The translations under genes were made by a program, and so were the position numbers. DNA of 64,000 bases, from assembly GCF_004793975.1 (NCBI RefSeq), contig NZ_SRYB01000002.1:62001-126000 (forward strand), written 5' to 3'. The notes under the pieces were generated by a model. That model saw only the letters and a program-made list of their open reading frames with translations, was not told the origin of the DNA and ran no database searches. Of the stretch, positions 1-9,654 are shown piece by piece. The stretch's first letter is position 1; the number at the start of each line of letters is the position of its first letter. The DNA is from Lepagella muris (GTDB lineage: Bacteria > Bacteroidota > Bacteroidia > Bacteroidales > Muribaculaceae).

Positions 1-2282
1 GGGATATTGAGAGCTATGAAAATTTTGTGCCGGATGCAGAGCGTATCTTTGTGCCGGGAGAGAAGAATAGTGCGTTGGTGTCGGGAATATCCACCTATAA
101 TGGCGACCCGTATCTTGCGAAACTGCTTTCTGCCAATATCCCGGAAATTGAATCCTCGGCAGTGATCTACAGTTCGCATTATTACGACAACAAGTATAAG
201 ATAGCCACTGATAAAGATATAGAGAAGGAGATTTTCGTGAATCTGGCTGATTCGTCATTTGTGAACATGTTTGGGATAGAACCTGTCAACAGCTTGGCGA
301 TCACGATGCAAGAGAATCACGTAATGATAACGGAATCTCTCTCAAAAGAGATTTTCGGTGGTGATAATCCCTTAGGTCGTAAAGTGAGGGTCAGACAAAA
401 TCCGGATAGTATGGAGGAATACGTGGTATATGCCGTGATACCGGATTGGGCTGATAACTCGCAGTTCGGGTGTGATGCGATTCTGTATTATGATAAACCA
501 CAGACAGTGACGGATTTCCATCAGATGCCACTGAATCATGTGACTTTCATAAAGCTGCGTCGTGGAGCGGATGCTGAAGAGGTGGAGCAAAAAATCAGTA
601 AGTTGGCAGAAGATCATGACAGGGTGTTTGAAATGAGCATGAATAAGGATCTGATGCCTCTGACAGATCTGAAATCACGTTATCCGAATAAACGGGATGC
701 CATAAGTCTTGAATACGTCAGGATATTCCTTCTGATCGGATTGCTGGTTATGGCATGCGCTATTGCCAACTACATAATCATGCTTCTGAATTTCATGCGT
801 ATGCGTCAGCGCGATATGGCTATGCACAGGCTTTTAGGGGCTGGCATGCGTGATATCATCTCATTGAGCATGCTCGACACATTGATTCTTTTTCTGATCT
901 CAGCCCTTTTGGGGGGCATAGTGATAATATTGTTATCCCCCGTTTTCCAGCGGTATGCTTCGATATCCATGTCGTTGGATGCCGTGATATTACGGTTGGC
1001 TGCCTATCTTGCGGTCATTATGGCTGTGGGATTGGTTTCATCGGCTGTGACTGTCTTTGTAGTGCTTCATAATGGCAACCGGTCAATCCAGCAATGGCGC
1101 ACATCCCGACGTGGGAGTGTAAGGCTTGAAAATATCGGTAATGTCATCCAATTCATGTTGTGTATGGTCATGGTGGCATGTTCGTCAGTCATGGTGCTTC
1201 AACTGCGATACCTGTCGCATACAAATGCACTTGGATTTGAACGTGAGAATGTATTTGCCTTCTTCAATATCACTCCGGAGATAAAGAAGAGTGTGATTGA
1301 GTCCCCTTATGTTGAGGATTATATATCCGGTCCGCGGGCGGTGTACCCCATATTCACGTATTCTACTCTTGATGTGTCGCCGTCGGAAAAGAGGGGGGAT
1401 AAGCCATTGACGCTTGATCTTCTCTCTATTTCAGAGAAGATATCTGATTTCTGGAAAATGAATAAGATAGAGGGAAGATACCCGAAACCGGGCACGAATG
1501 AGATAATGCTTAATGAGAACGCGTGCCGGTTGTTGGGTAGTGGTTCTCAGATAGGGAGGACACTGTATGCCAATAATGAAAATACGGTCTATAATGTGGT
1601 CGGAGTGATGGCAGATCTGTATATAGTGCCACCGACCCAGACACCGGCTCCGGCAATGTACACTGCGTATGAATACAAGGAACCTACTGATCCTTACGAT
1701 AACTTCGGTAGATTCTGCGTTAAACTGCATCCCGGAATGAAGAAAGACTTCCTGGATTTCGTCACTCCGGCAATTGATAAGGAGCAGGAGGCGTGGAGAA
1801 ATGAGCATGAAGGTGAGGCAGGAGCTTGGCAATATACGACGAGTTTGCCGAATGATCTGGAGTCTGAATACGATGAGATGCTCTCATCTGAGCGGATGCT
1901 GATGCAGCTGATGATGGCGATTGCCGTGTGTGGAATATTGACAAGTATATTCTCAGCCTATTCCACCCTCAATCTTTCGCTCCGTGAAAGACGTAAGGAG
2001 ATAGCATTGCGTAAAATAAGCGGAGCAAAGCCGCGTCAGATTGCAAATATGTTCTTCAGGACGTATCTAATAATGCTGGTTGTGGCGGCAATAATTGCGA
2101 CGGTTGTTTCTTTCGTGGTGATGACCCGTTGGCTTGAAGGTTTTATGGAGCATATCGCTTTCCCGTGGTATGTCATGGTGCTTACATTCATGATGATGGT
2201 GGCCATAGTGTTTATCACGATCGGTCATCAGACGTTGGCGGCAAGCCGTGCGGGAGAGGCTGAGGCTATAAAAGAAAACTGA
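1..2282 (+). CDS. MacB/FtsX-type ABC transporter permease, 5' truncated
   Basis: The frame is open from base 3, ahead of the first in-frame start (GTG at 27), so the N-terminus lies outside the window. The visible 750 residues show the duplicated plan of Bacteroidetes FtsX permeases: an extracytoplasmic MacB_PCD-like region, membrane segments near residues 230-255, 280-306 and 322-350 (counted from the GTG), a second periplasmic domain, then three C-terminal segments after the basic motif ERRKEIALRKISGAK. Such permeases work with a LolD/MacB-type ATPase in the inner membrane to expel peptides, lipoproteins or drugs. The ATPase follows 85 bp downstream. The substrate cannot be read from sequence. 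Confidence 0.9.
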   Translation, partial: DIESYENFVPDAERIFVPGEKNSALVSGISTYNGDPYLAKLLSANIPEIESSAVIYSSHYYDNKYKIATDKDIEKEIFVNLADSSFVNMFGIEPVNSLAITMQENHVMITESLSKEIFGGDNPLGRKVRVRQNPDSMEEYVVYAVIPDWADNSQFGCDAILYYDKPQTVTDFHQMPLNHVTFIKLRRGADAEEVEQKISKLAEDHDRVFEMSMNKDLMPLTDLKSRYPNKRDAISLEYVRIFLLIGLLVMACAIANYIIMLLNFMRMRQRDMAMHRLLGAGMRDIISLSMLDTLILFLISALLGGIVIILLSPVFQRYASISMSLDAVILRLAAYLAVIMAVGLVSSAVTVFVVLHNGNRSIQQWRTSRRGSVRLENIGNVIQFMLCMVMVACSSVMVLQLRYLSHTNALGFERENVFAFFNITPEIKKSVIESPYVEDYISGPRAVYPIFTYSTLDVSPSEKRGDKPLTLDLLSISEKISDFWKMNKIEGRYPKPGTNEIMLNENACRLLGSGSQIGRTLYANNENTVYNVVGVMADLYIVPPTQTPAPAMYTAYEYKEPTDPYDNFGRFCVKLHPGMKKDFLDFVTPAIDKEQEAWRNEHEGEAGAWQYTTSLPNDLESEYDEMLSSERMLMQLMMAIAVCGILTSIFSAYSTLNLSLRERRKEIALRKISGAKPRQIANMFFRTYLIMLVVAAIIATVVSFVVMTRWLEGFMEHIAFPWYVMVLTFMMMVAIVFITIGHQTLAASRAGEAEAIKEN

Positions 2283-2367
2283 ACAGAAATCGAATAGAAA
2301 CTGAACAAAAAAACAGAACAGAAACTAAAATAAAAACAGATTGATAATATCTTAAAAATTAACGAAA
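2283..2367 (+). repeat. A-rich tandem-like spacer
   Basis: An 85-bp spacer between permease and ATPase built from loose repeats of units such as GAACAGAAA and CTAAAATAAAAACAG. No promoter or terminator is evident, so the two genes are probably co-transcribed. Confidence 0.4.
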
Positions 2368-3042
2368 ATGATACAGGTGAAGGAAATAAAGAAAGTGTTC
2401 CGCACGGAAGAGGTGGAGACATGGGCTATCAGCAATATAAGTCTGAACGTGAATGTCGGAGAGTTTGTGGCGATAATGGGTCCGAGCGGATGCGGCAAGT
2501 CGACATTGCTCAATATACTCGGACTCATTGACACCCCGTCGGGTGGTACGTATCTTCTTGATGGGAAGGACGTCAGCAGCCTGAAGGAGAATGACCGTAT
2601 TGATTTGCGGAAGGGCGTGATAGGATTCGTGTTCCAGAGTTTCAACCTTATTGATGAACTGACGGTGGAGGAAAATATAGAGTTGCCTCTCCTTTATATG
2701 GGAATCGGAAAGAGGGAGAGGAAAGAGAGAGTGCAGAAGGCTATGGAGCGTATGAATATAGCCCACCGCAGCCGTCATTTCCCGGCGCAGTTGTCGGGCG
2801 GACAGCAGCAGCGTGTGGCGATAGCTCGTGCCGTGATATCTAATCCGAAACTTATCCTCGCCGATGAGCCTACGGGAAATCTTGATTCCAAGAATGGCGA
2901 GGAGGTGATGCAGCTTCTTTCCGAACTGCACAAGGAGGGCACCACGATAGTGATGGTGACTCACTCTCAACATGATGCCGGATATGCCAACCGGATTGTC
3001 AAGCTCTTTGACGGACATGTGGTTTCGGAACTTGAAATGTGA
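2368..3042 (+). CDS. ABC transporter ATP-binding protein, LolD/MacB type
   Basis: A 224-residue ATPase of the LolD/MacB class. Walker A is GPSGCGKST at residues 38-46, the Q-loop glutamine is residue 90, the signature LSGGQQQR is at 142-149, Walker B LILADEP at 162-168, and the switch histidine is in MVTHS near 199. The length is that of a stand-alone ATPase. It would power the two FtsX permeases flanking it. Its 3' end overlaps the next frame by four bases, which indicates translational coupling. No lipoprotein-specific partner (LolE) is visible, so LolD versus MacB function is open. Confidence 0.95.
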   Translation: MIQVKEIKKVFRTEEVETWAISNISLNVNVGEFVAIMGPSGCGKSTLLNILGLIDTPSGGTYLLDGKDVSSLKENDRIDLRKGVIGFVFQSFNLIDELTVEENIELPLLYMGIGKRERKERVQKAMERMNIAHRSRHFPAQLSGGQQQRVAIARAVISNPKLILADEPTGNLDSKNGEEVMQLLSELHKEGTTIVMVTHSQHDAGYANRIVKLFDGHVVSELEM

Positions 3043-5364
3043 TTGTCATGATTCTGCATTATATTAAAATATCAGTCAGAAATATTCTGAAATATAAGAC
3101 GCAGACGGTTATAAACGTGTGCAGTATTGCAGTCAGTATGATGTTGCTATCTGTTATCGCTTCAATACTGCTCACAATAAAACCCTTGTCAATCTTGCGT
3201 CAACCTTACTCTGACAGAATCGTGAAGTTGAGATCTTCAGATCCTAATTCTTTAGTACTCGGAGAAGATCGATCTGTCACAACTTGTCGGACGGCAATTG
3301 AAGTGCGCTTCTGCAATACACTATTTTGAGTTGAGTGGTCGTGCTGTGATGGTAAGCGCAAATTTAACCGACACAGATGAGAAACGATCACTTCTCTCGG
3401 AAAGTATGCCTACAGATGCGGGATTCTTCACTTTTTATGGCGAAAGATCCGCATATTCCGGAAATGTGGTGGAAGCTCTTTCGGATAACGATGTGGTTAT
3501 AACACAGCCATTGGCGGAGAAACTTTTCAAAGAGAAAAATCCGATAGGAGAAAGCCTATATGTTGTCTCTTACGTAGGTGACTCGCAATCCGAAAAGAGA
3601 TATAGGATAAAGGATGTGGTAAACTTTAGTGCCAATAATATATTTGGTCGTACGCAACAGATCTATCTTAAGAAGACAGATATCCAACCTAATGACTGTT
3701 TTGAAGTATTTATTCTTCTTAAGGAGGGGTATTCGTCTGAAAATCTGGAGAAAGAATTGAATGAGAGATTTTAGAATCTGAAAGTGAGGCTGACTACTAT
3801 TGCGGATATGTACGACGATACTATGACGATTCTTATAAGGGACGGCGTGATATTATTCCTGTTTCTATTCCTGTGTGTCTCATTCTCCGGCTATTTGCGT
3901 CAGCAGATACAATTATTCCGCTTACGGGAGAGGGAGATAGCAGTACGCACGTGTTGCGGAGGGAAACCCTCCGGATTGTTCGCGCTTTTTCTATGTGAGG
4001 TTGCGATAGTGCTTGCGCTCTCAACCTTGTTGGCAATTATATTGGATTGCCTGTTGTCAGACTTTATCATTGATAATTATGATAAATTTATTGAGGAGTT
4101 TAAGCCGGAGATCTCCACTACCGTAACTATCACCATAATTGTCGCGCTTATCCTGCTGCTCATAGGCGTGATTGTGATTCTGTTGACGATAAGGCATATC
4201 CGTAGGGATCAGACATGCCTCGCAATGAGGATGAAGCCGAGACCGAGTCATCGTCTGCGCAACGTCGGCATTACGGTGCAACTTGCAGTCAGTATCCTTT
4301 TTATATGGGTTACATTATATTTTATGTTTCAGATAGATAGTATACAAGCGGAGAAGGGTATTCCGGATGATGTCTATCGCTACGAAAGTTGTTTGTGGGT
4401 AAATCCAAATGCCACCACTCCGGATGAAATGCGTAATATTGCCGAGCGTATAAGAGGGATAAAGAGTGTCGACGGGACTTTCAGATTCTACACTATGATG
4501 ACCGTCTATGAAATAGAGGAGAAGGATGACATAATGGAACGGTATAATACATACACGGAATATCATCAGACGAAGGATGACGTGGAAAAATTTTTTGAAG
4601 TGAAAGTGACCGAGTGCGGGGAGAATGTGAATCCTGAAAGAAACGTAGTTGTGAGTGAGAAATTCAAGGATATGCTGGAAAGAAATGGGAGATGGAATGG
4701 GAAGACAGTGAGTCTTGGAGATGATGATTATGAGATTCGGGGCACATACGACAGACTTCCGTTTGAGGAGACGCGTGATATGTCGATCATCATTACGTGT
4801 CAGGATTCATTCGCAGATACGTATGATATCATAGTCCAACCGGAGGCTGGTTCGGAAGAGGCTACTCGTATCGCCGTGGATGATGCAATCCGTGAGGTTA
4901 TGCCCGATCGTGTTGACGTTGGATCGGAGAGGTATATACAATTCCTCGCTACAAAATATATAGTTATTAAGGTCATGATGTCTATAATCTTTATTTTGTC
5001 AATTGTGAGTATCGTCTCAACCGTGGCTACCATATATGGGAGCGTATCGCTCGATACCCGACGAAGACGCAAGGAGATGGCGTTGCGCAAGCTGAACGGT
5101 GCTAACCGCAAGATGATCTGCATGATTTTCATCAGAACGTACATGGTGATAATGTCAGTAGCCATAGCAATCACATTGCCATTGTGTGCTTTGATTAATA
5201 ATTATTTATGGTGTATGCTGCCTTTCATACCAAATTCCGGATCCATTTGGATTTTGACCTATCTTTTGGCAGTGGTATTGACCTTGGTGGTAGTGGCTGT
5301 CACAATCGCATGGAAGATACGTGCAGTCATGAGAGTGGATCCGGCGGAATATCTGAAAGATTGA
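3039..5364 (+). pseudogene. second FtsX/MacB-type permease, broken by a frameshift and a stop
   Basis: Three open pieces add up to a permease of about 775 codons, the size expected for a partner of the first permease. The first piece (3039-3329) carries the N-terminal membrane segment, then drops out of frame. The natural continuation (YSEKIDLSQLVGRQ) is in the +1 frame from about 3256, so a single-base change near 3250-3256 is likely. A TAG at 3772-3774 then interrupts that frame. The third piece (to 5364) has the middle and C-terminal membrane segments and the RRRKEMALRKLNGA motif. Either the gene is recently inactivated or the assembly has two errors. A split functional protein is less likely because the stop falls within the first periplasmic domain. 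Confidence 0.8.
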
Positions 5365-5372
5365 AGTCTAAA

Positions 5373-5437
5373 ATGGTTTATGGTTTAAAGTTTATGGTTT
5401 AAAGCTTATGGTTTAAAGTTTATGGTTTAAAGTTTAA
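5373..5437. repeat. 14-bp direct repeats TTTATGGTTTAAAG
   Basis: About four and a half copies of the 14-mer TTTATGGTTTAAAG lie just after the broken permease. The core TTTATGGTTTA is the reverse complement of the heptamer array at 5489-5585, so the two arrays could pair into a long snap-back structure separated by about 50 nt. Confidence 0.85.
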
Positions 5438-5488
5438 GGGCGTTTATTGTCATTAAATTTTGTTTAATGTAAAATATTCGAAGATTTT

Positions 5489-5585
5489 CGTAAACCATAA
5501 ACCGTAAACCGTAAACCATAAACCATAAACCATAAACCATAAACCATAAACCGTAAACCGTAAACCATAAACAATAAACAATAAC
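5489..5585. repeat. heptamer minisatellite (C[A/G]TAAAC)14
   Basis: Fourteen head-to-tail heptads, CATAAAC or CGTAAAC, with AATAAAC variants at the end. Units are exactly 7 bp, with no spacer diversity, so this is a simple satellite and not a CRISPR. Copy number is probably variable. It sits directly upstream of the promoter of the response regulator and is complementary to the 14-mer array at 5373-5437. Confidence 0.9.
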
Positions 5586-5594
5586 TCCAAGTGT

Positions 5595-5602
5595 TATCTT
5601 TG
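5595..5602 (+). promoter_or_regulatory. -7 promoter box for the two-component operon
   Basis: TATCTTTG matches the Bacteroidetes -7 consensus TAnnTTTG and ends 20 bases before the ATG at 5623. No clear TTG lies at the -33 position; the heptamer array occupies that side. Confidence 0.55.
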
Positions 5603-5622
5603 TAGACGAAAAGAGATATTAT

Positions 5623-6975
5623 ATGGCAGAGAATACAGAGAAGAGAGGAAAGATACTGATTGTGGATGACAATGAGGACGTGCTGTTGTCACTCAATATG
5701 TTGTTGCGGCAGCATGTCGAGGGGATCCGCGTAATCACCGATCCGGAACGTATCGGTGAGTTTATGGATTCCTTTCATCCGGATGTGATCCTCCTTGACA
5801 TGAATTTCCGCCGCAATGCAAGTAGCGGGGAGGAGGGCTACAGATGGCTTGACTTCATATTGAAGAGGGATAGCAAGGCGGTGGTGCTCTTCATCACGGC
5901 ATATATCGACACCGAGAAGGCGGTGAGGGCGATAAAGTCGGGTGCGATAGACTTTATACCGAAGCCGTGGGATAATGCTAAACTGAGAGGAATTGTGGAG
6001 AGTGCCGTGCAGTTGAGCCGCACCCGCCATAATCCGGCTCCGGCAATACCATGCGAGGATATGCCCGTGCTGATAGGGGAGTCGCCGCAGATGCAGCTTC
6101 TGAAACGCAGGATAGAGAAGATCGGAGCTACAGATGCCAACGTGCTGATCACCGGTGAGAACGGCACAGGAAAGGACGTTGTGGCGCATCTGCTTCATTA
6201 TCATTCAGCACGGGCGGATAGACCTTTTGTGTCGATCGACCTTGGCACCGTTCCGGAACAATTGTTTGAGAGCGAACTGTTCGGATATGAGAAAGGTGCG
6301 TTCACGGATGCCCGCAATGCCAAGGAGGGGAGGCTGGAGACGGCTGCCGGAGGCACGGCATTTCTTGATGAGATAGGGAATCTCACCTTAGGCGTGCAGC
6401 AGAAGTTGCTGACCATGATTGAGAAGAGGGAGATGTCGCGGCTCGGTTCAAATAAACTCAGGAAGATTGACGTGCGATTGCTTGCCGCCACGAATGCTGA
6501 TCTTCCTCAGATGGTGGCGGATGGGAAGTTTCGTCAGGATCTTCTCTATCGTATAAATACCATAGAGCTGCATCTTCCTCCGTTGCGCGAGAGGGGTGAG
6601 GATATCATTCTTCTCGCCAATCATTTTGCCCGGATGATAACCCGACGCTACAAGATGGAGGATGTGGAGATAGGGGAGTCGGCACGCCGACGGCTTCTCG
6701 GGCATTCTTGGCAGGGGAATGTCAGGGAGTTGCAGCATGTGGTGGAGAGAGCGATAGTACTTGCTTCTTCAAGAGTGTTGGAGGAGGAGGATATAGAATT
6801 TTCAAAAACCATGCCTACGCGGACGGTGCAGGAGACCCTTAATCTGGATGCCCTCGAACAGGATGCGATAATTAAGGCTATTGACAGGAGCAACGGCAAT
6901 CTGTCGCAGGCTGCCGGTCTGCTTGGGATTTCCCGATATGCCCTTTATCGTAAGATTGAGAAATTCGGTTTGTGA
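5623..6975 (+). CDS. sigma-54-dependent response regulator (NtrC/AtoC type)
   Basis: A 450-residue NtrC-family activator. The receiver domain (about 8-130) has the acidic pair D15/D16 and phospho-acceptor D59 in ILLDMN. The AAA+ domain carries Walker A GENGTGKD near residue 175 and GAFTDA, a variant of the sigma-54-contacting GAFTGA loop. The C-terminus is a Fis-type helix-turn-helix (SQAAGLLGISRYALYRKI). When phosphorylated it should remodel sigma-54 polymerase at -24/-12 promoters. It overlaps the kinase gene by four bases. The neighbouring exporter genes are the likely target, as in similar Bacteroidetes loci, but their promoter lies outside the window. Confidence 0.93.
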   Translation: MAENTEKRGKILIVDDNEDVLLSLNMLLRQHVEGIRVITDPERIGEFMDSFHPDVILLDMNFRRNASSGEEGYRWLDFILKRDSKAVVLFITAYIDTEKAVRAIKSGAIDFIPKPWDNAKLRGIVESAVQLSRTRHNPAPAIPCEDMPVLIGESPQMQLLKRRIEKIGATDANVLITGENGTGKDVVAHLLHYHSARADRPFVSIDLGTVPEQLFESELFGYEKGAFTDARNAKEGRLETAAGGTAFLDEIGNLTLGVQQKLLTMIEKREMSRLGSNKLRKIDVRLLAATNADLPQMVADGKFRQDLLYRINTIELHLPPLRERGEDIILLANHFARMITRRYKMEDVEIGESARRRLLGHSWQGNVRELQHVVERAIVLASSRVLEEEDIEFSKTMPTRTVQETLNLDALEQDAIIKAIDRSNGNLSQAAGLLGISRYALYRKIEKFGL

Positions 6976-8126
6976 TGAGATGGTTTGCTGATAGATCGTT
7001 AGAGCGTATGCGGTCGCTGCTTATGGCGATACGCAGTAGGGATTTCTCCATGCGTTTCCCGGTGGAGGGATTGCGTGGTAAGGAACGGGAATTGGCTGAG
7101 GAGATGAATGGTGTAGTGGTTGATTTTCATAATGAACTGCTGCATCAAGAGCGTCTGTATGGCAGATATGAGGCTATGCTCAACACTATAGGCACGGCTC
7201 TTATCATGGCGGATAATGAGGGTAAGGTATTGTGGATGAATAAGACCGGGGTCGAGAGCCTTTGCGGGTTCAGGATAACCTCCCTCGACATGCTTGCGGC
7301 GGTCAATAGTGAGTTGCCGCAGTCACTACGTAATCTTACTCCGGGGCAGACAAGATTGCTGGGGCTGAACGTCGGCGGACGTGAGACTCGATTGAAGATA
7401 TCTATGGTGAAGCATCGTGTGGAGGGGGAGGATACGCTTCTCTATTCGATAGAGGATGTGCATCTTCTTGTGGAGCAGAATGAGATAGAGGCGCAGCGCA
7501 AGCTCGTCAGCGTGCTCACGCATGAGATCATGAACTCACTCTCTCCGATCATATCCCTTTCCAATACTCTTTGCGAGGAGAATCTCGGTCTGGATGATGA
7601 CGTGCAGATGGCAGTGCGGGCAATCAACCGCCGGAGCCGAGGATTATTGACTTTTGTTGAGAACTATCGCAGGTTGTCGCGTGTGGCTACCCCTAAGCCG
7701 GAGTGGACTTATGTAAGGGATCTTTTTGAGGGTATCATGTCGCTTTATCCTGATATTTCCTATAATATTGAGGAACCGGAACTGCAACTCCGCATTGACC
7801 GTCATCAGGTGGAGCAGGTGCTTATAAATCTTATCAAGAATGCTGTGGAGGCGTGTGGCGAGAATCCTGAAATCTTAATCAGTGCGACGTCAGACCATCC
7901 GGGACATATCTTCTTGATCTCTGTAAGGGATAACGGGAGTGGGATAAGTCCGGATGCAATCGACAATATTTTTGTGCCGTTCTTCACTACCAAAAACGGT
8001 GGTTCCGGCATAGGGCTGAGCCTATCGCGTCAGATTATAAGCATGCATGGCGGTTCCATAAAGGTTGCGTCTGAACCCGGCTCGACAACTTTCACCATAA
8101 TGTTGCCATTGATCTACAGACTGTGA
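6972..8126 (+). CDS. cytoplasmic PAS sensor histidine kinase
   Basis: A 384-residue kinase without membrane segments. A PAS-like region spans about 65-160. The H-box is LTHEIMNSLSPI with H184. The N-box is NLIKNAVEAC, G1 is DNGSGI and G2 is GGSGIGLSLSRQI. It is the expected partner of the preceding response regulator (ATGA overlap) and resembles NtrY/AtoS catalytic cores. The lack of a membrane anchor suggests a cytoplasmic signal, or docking to a membrane partner such as the exporter. A downstream terminator is not obvious. Confidence 0.92.
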   Translation: MMRWFADRSLERMRSLLMAIRSRDFSMRFPVEGLRGKERELAEEMNGVVVDFHNELLHQERLYGRYEAMLNTIGTALIMADNEGKVLWMNKTGVESLCGFRITSLDMLAAVNSELPQSLRNLTPGQTRLLGLNVGGRETRLKISMVKHRVEGEDTLLYSIEDVHLLVEQNEIEAQRKLVSVLTHEIMNSLSPIISLSNTLCEENLGLDDDVQMAVRAINRRSRGLLTFVENYRRLSRVATPKPEWTYVRDLFEGIMSLYPDISYNIEEPELQLRIDRHQVEQVLINLIKNAVEACGENPEILISATSDHPGHIFLISVRDNGSGISPDAIDNIFVPFFTTKNGGSGIGLSLSRQIISMHGGSIKVASEPGSTTFTIMLPLIYRL

Positions 8127-8424
8127 TTCGGTCGTAATCCTTCATTGCTCTTTCCATACTTTATACTTCTCTAAAACTATGATTATAACTATCTAAATAT
8201 CAACACAATTCAAACTTACATAAATTTACGACTAACACGAAGGTAACATATTCGTCGAAAAAAATTAGCCTGATTTATAATTGAAAGACAGTTGCAAATA
8301 TACTACTTTTACCTTTTCGTTGGAATTATTTTTTGCCTTCAAAGAAAAAAACAAGCCCAATTATCCGCTTCCCTCTTTTTTATACCCATTCAAAATCGTC
8401 TTTGCTTTCGACCTTGTTCAAAGA

Positions 8425-8497
8425 TATACATGAACAGGTCAATAAATATGTCAGTCAGTTCATGTATATATAGTACATGACTTCTGACTTGTTTTGT
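8425..8497. repeat. dyad element, copy 1
   Basis: Contains GTCAGTCAGTTCATGTATATATAG, written here in two parts: GTCAGTCAGTTC followed by ATGTATATATAG. The central arms CATGTA and TACATG flank a TA-rich core. The upstream ATATACATGAAC (8425-8436) is the exact reverse complement of GTTCATGTATAT (8458-8469). TTCTGACTTGTTTT follows. The same module recurs at 8547-8605. Confidence 0.7.
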
Positions 8498-8546
8498 CTT
8501 TAGACCGAATCCGATTTCATTGTCATCGTAGAGACCCGTCTTTAAT

Positions 8547-8605
8547 CAAGTCAGAATATTAGTCAGTCAGTTCGTGTATATATAACACGACTTTCTGACT
8601 TGTTT
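8547..8605. repeat. dyad element, copy 2
   Basis: Outer arms CAAGTCAGAA (8547-8556) and TTCTGACTTG (8593-8602) are perfect inverted repeats. Inner arms CGTG and CACG flank TATATATAA. The shared left half GTCAGTCAGTTC matches copy 1, about 110 bp away. In the hairpin C-A-TG/CATG of copy 1 becomes CGTG/CACG here, so both sides of the stem have changed together. Confidence 0.7.
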
Positions 8606-8726
8606 CGTATAAGGTCTTTTTTCTTTTTTTGAAGGCCTCTTCTTTTTTTGTTCCACGTTGTGTTAATGATGTTCCATTTATAGAGCTTTCAGCATTTACG
8701 ATTCCCACGAAAGTTTGTTTTCGTGT

Positions 8727-8959
8727 GCAAAGTTACGGAGAGAGAACGTCCACCAAGAAGCGTTCCCTATCTTCAGCAAAATTTGACGGAAACTTTCCGC
8801 AATCACAGATTCCGGCATTTCATAAAATTTTATCCTTGATTTCTTGTCTATCGTCCTTTCACTCTCCGTCTGAAACGGCACATGAAAACAATCCTTTCAG
8901 GAGAAGTCGAAAGACCTTGAGTAAAGGGGAACAAGTTTAACAAATTAAAGTTTAAGAAT
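8727..8959. promoter_or_regulatory. leader L1 with leftward promoter
   Basis: On the minus strand TAACTTTGC (8727-8735) with TTG 18 bp upstream (8754-8756) forms a consensus Bacteroidetes promoter firing leftward, towards the dyads. On the plus strand this begins a leader of about 230 nt before the gene at 8960. Positions 8778-8829 repeat 10684-10735 (leader L3) with one mismatch in 52 bases. Confidence 0.6.
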
Positions 8960-9541
8960 ATGCCTAACTGGTGCTGCACAGCGTATGCGATAGAGGGCGA
9001 CGCAAAGGAATTACAAAGCCTCTATGATTTGATGAACAAGCTACAGGAGTCAAAAGACCCTTCTGTTCCGAATGGATTTGGGACTACTTGGTTGGGATGT
9101 CTTGTTGATGCCCTTGGCGAAAAATGGGAAGATGTATCTTGCCGTGGAAGCTGGAACGATTTGGAGTTTGACGGCAGAGTGCTTACTTTCAATACAGAAA
9201 CAGCATGGGCTCCATGCAATGAGACGCTCGATGTGGTATGTAGGAAATATCCGGCATTAAACTATCTATATCGGTCGGAGGAACCAGGAATGGCTCTGTA
9301 TTATACCAATGACGATGAAGGCAGATACTTTCCTGATAGATTTGTTGTCGAAGTGTGCATTTCAAAAAAGGAATACTACACCGAGTATTTTACAGATTTA
9401 CAGAGTGTATATGAGTGGTTGGAGGAAATCTGCGATATGCAAGTCCAGTCAAAGCTGGATGTGGATGCGATTGTAGGACAATGGAGAAAAAAATATGCAC
9501 ATGCCCACTGCTATATCCACGAGTACAAAATTTCCGCTTGA
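8960..9541 (+). CDS. DUF1281/Api92-like ferredoxin-fold protein
   Basis: A 193-residue protein opening with MPNWCCTAYAIEGDAKEL, the hallmark N-terminus (MPNWC..) of the phage/plasmid YubB/DUF1281 family. Aromatic-rich blocks around WNDLEFDG, TETAWAPCNE and PGMALYYTNDDEG fit the family's ferredoxin-like domain. The molecular role of the family is unknown; it is common on plasmids and phages. A dedicated leader precedes it, and a strong hairpin terminator follows. Confidence 0.75.
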   Translation: MPNWCCTAYAIEGDAKELQSLYDLMNKLQESKDPSVPNGFGTTWLGCLVDALGEKWEDVSCRGSWNDLEFDGRVLTFNTETAWAPCNETLDVVCRKYPALNYLYRSEEPGMALYYTNDDEGRYFPDRFVVEVCISKKEYYTEYFTDLQSVYEWLEEICDMQVQSKLDVDAIVGQWRKKYAHAHCYIHEYKISA

Positions 9542-9593
9542 CCGATTTTTCAAAGGCATAGATAAGGCTGAAAATTCCTAATTTATAATGCTG

Positions 9594-9628
9594 AAATCCG
9601 TATTGGCTTAATTCCGATACGGATTTTT
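9594..9628 (+). terminator. hairpin terminator
   Basis: AAATCCGTAT pairs with ATACGGATTT (10 bp) and is followed by T's. The A tract on the left side makes it potentially bidirectional. Confidence 0.85.
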
Positions 9629-9654
9629 AAAATTCAGTCTGCCGACAGTTGCGC

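Larger units (their letters stand above)
8127..8720. other. gene-free AT-rich stretch with paired dyads; possible element edge
   Basis: No convincing gene: short open frames here lack ribosome sites and family resemblance. The stretch holds a candidate leftward -7 box (TATATTTGC on the minus strand near 8293-8301) and two related dyad elements (8425-8497 and 8547-8605) listed separately. The change from chromosomal genes to mobile-element genes falls here, but I could not find a direct repeat or attachment site. Confidence 0.5.

Noticed and set aside
2359..3018. Leftward 219-codon frame opposite the ABC ATPase
   Set aside because: It is a shadow of the ATPase gene, whose Walker and signature motifs are complete.
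3772..3774. TAG read as a sense codon (alternative code)
   Set aside because: A separate frameshift breaks the same gene, and neighbouring genes use normal stops; gene decay or sequence error is simpler.
5489..5585. Regular repeats resembling a CRISPR array
   Set aside because: Units are 7 bp with no spacers; it is a minisatellite, and no cas genes are present.
8292..8940. Rightward frames at 8292-8480 and 8629-8940
   Set aside because: They translate dyad elements and leader L1, and the second overlaps the leftward promoter; no protein features.
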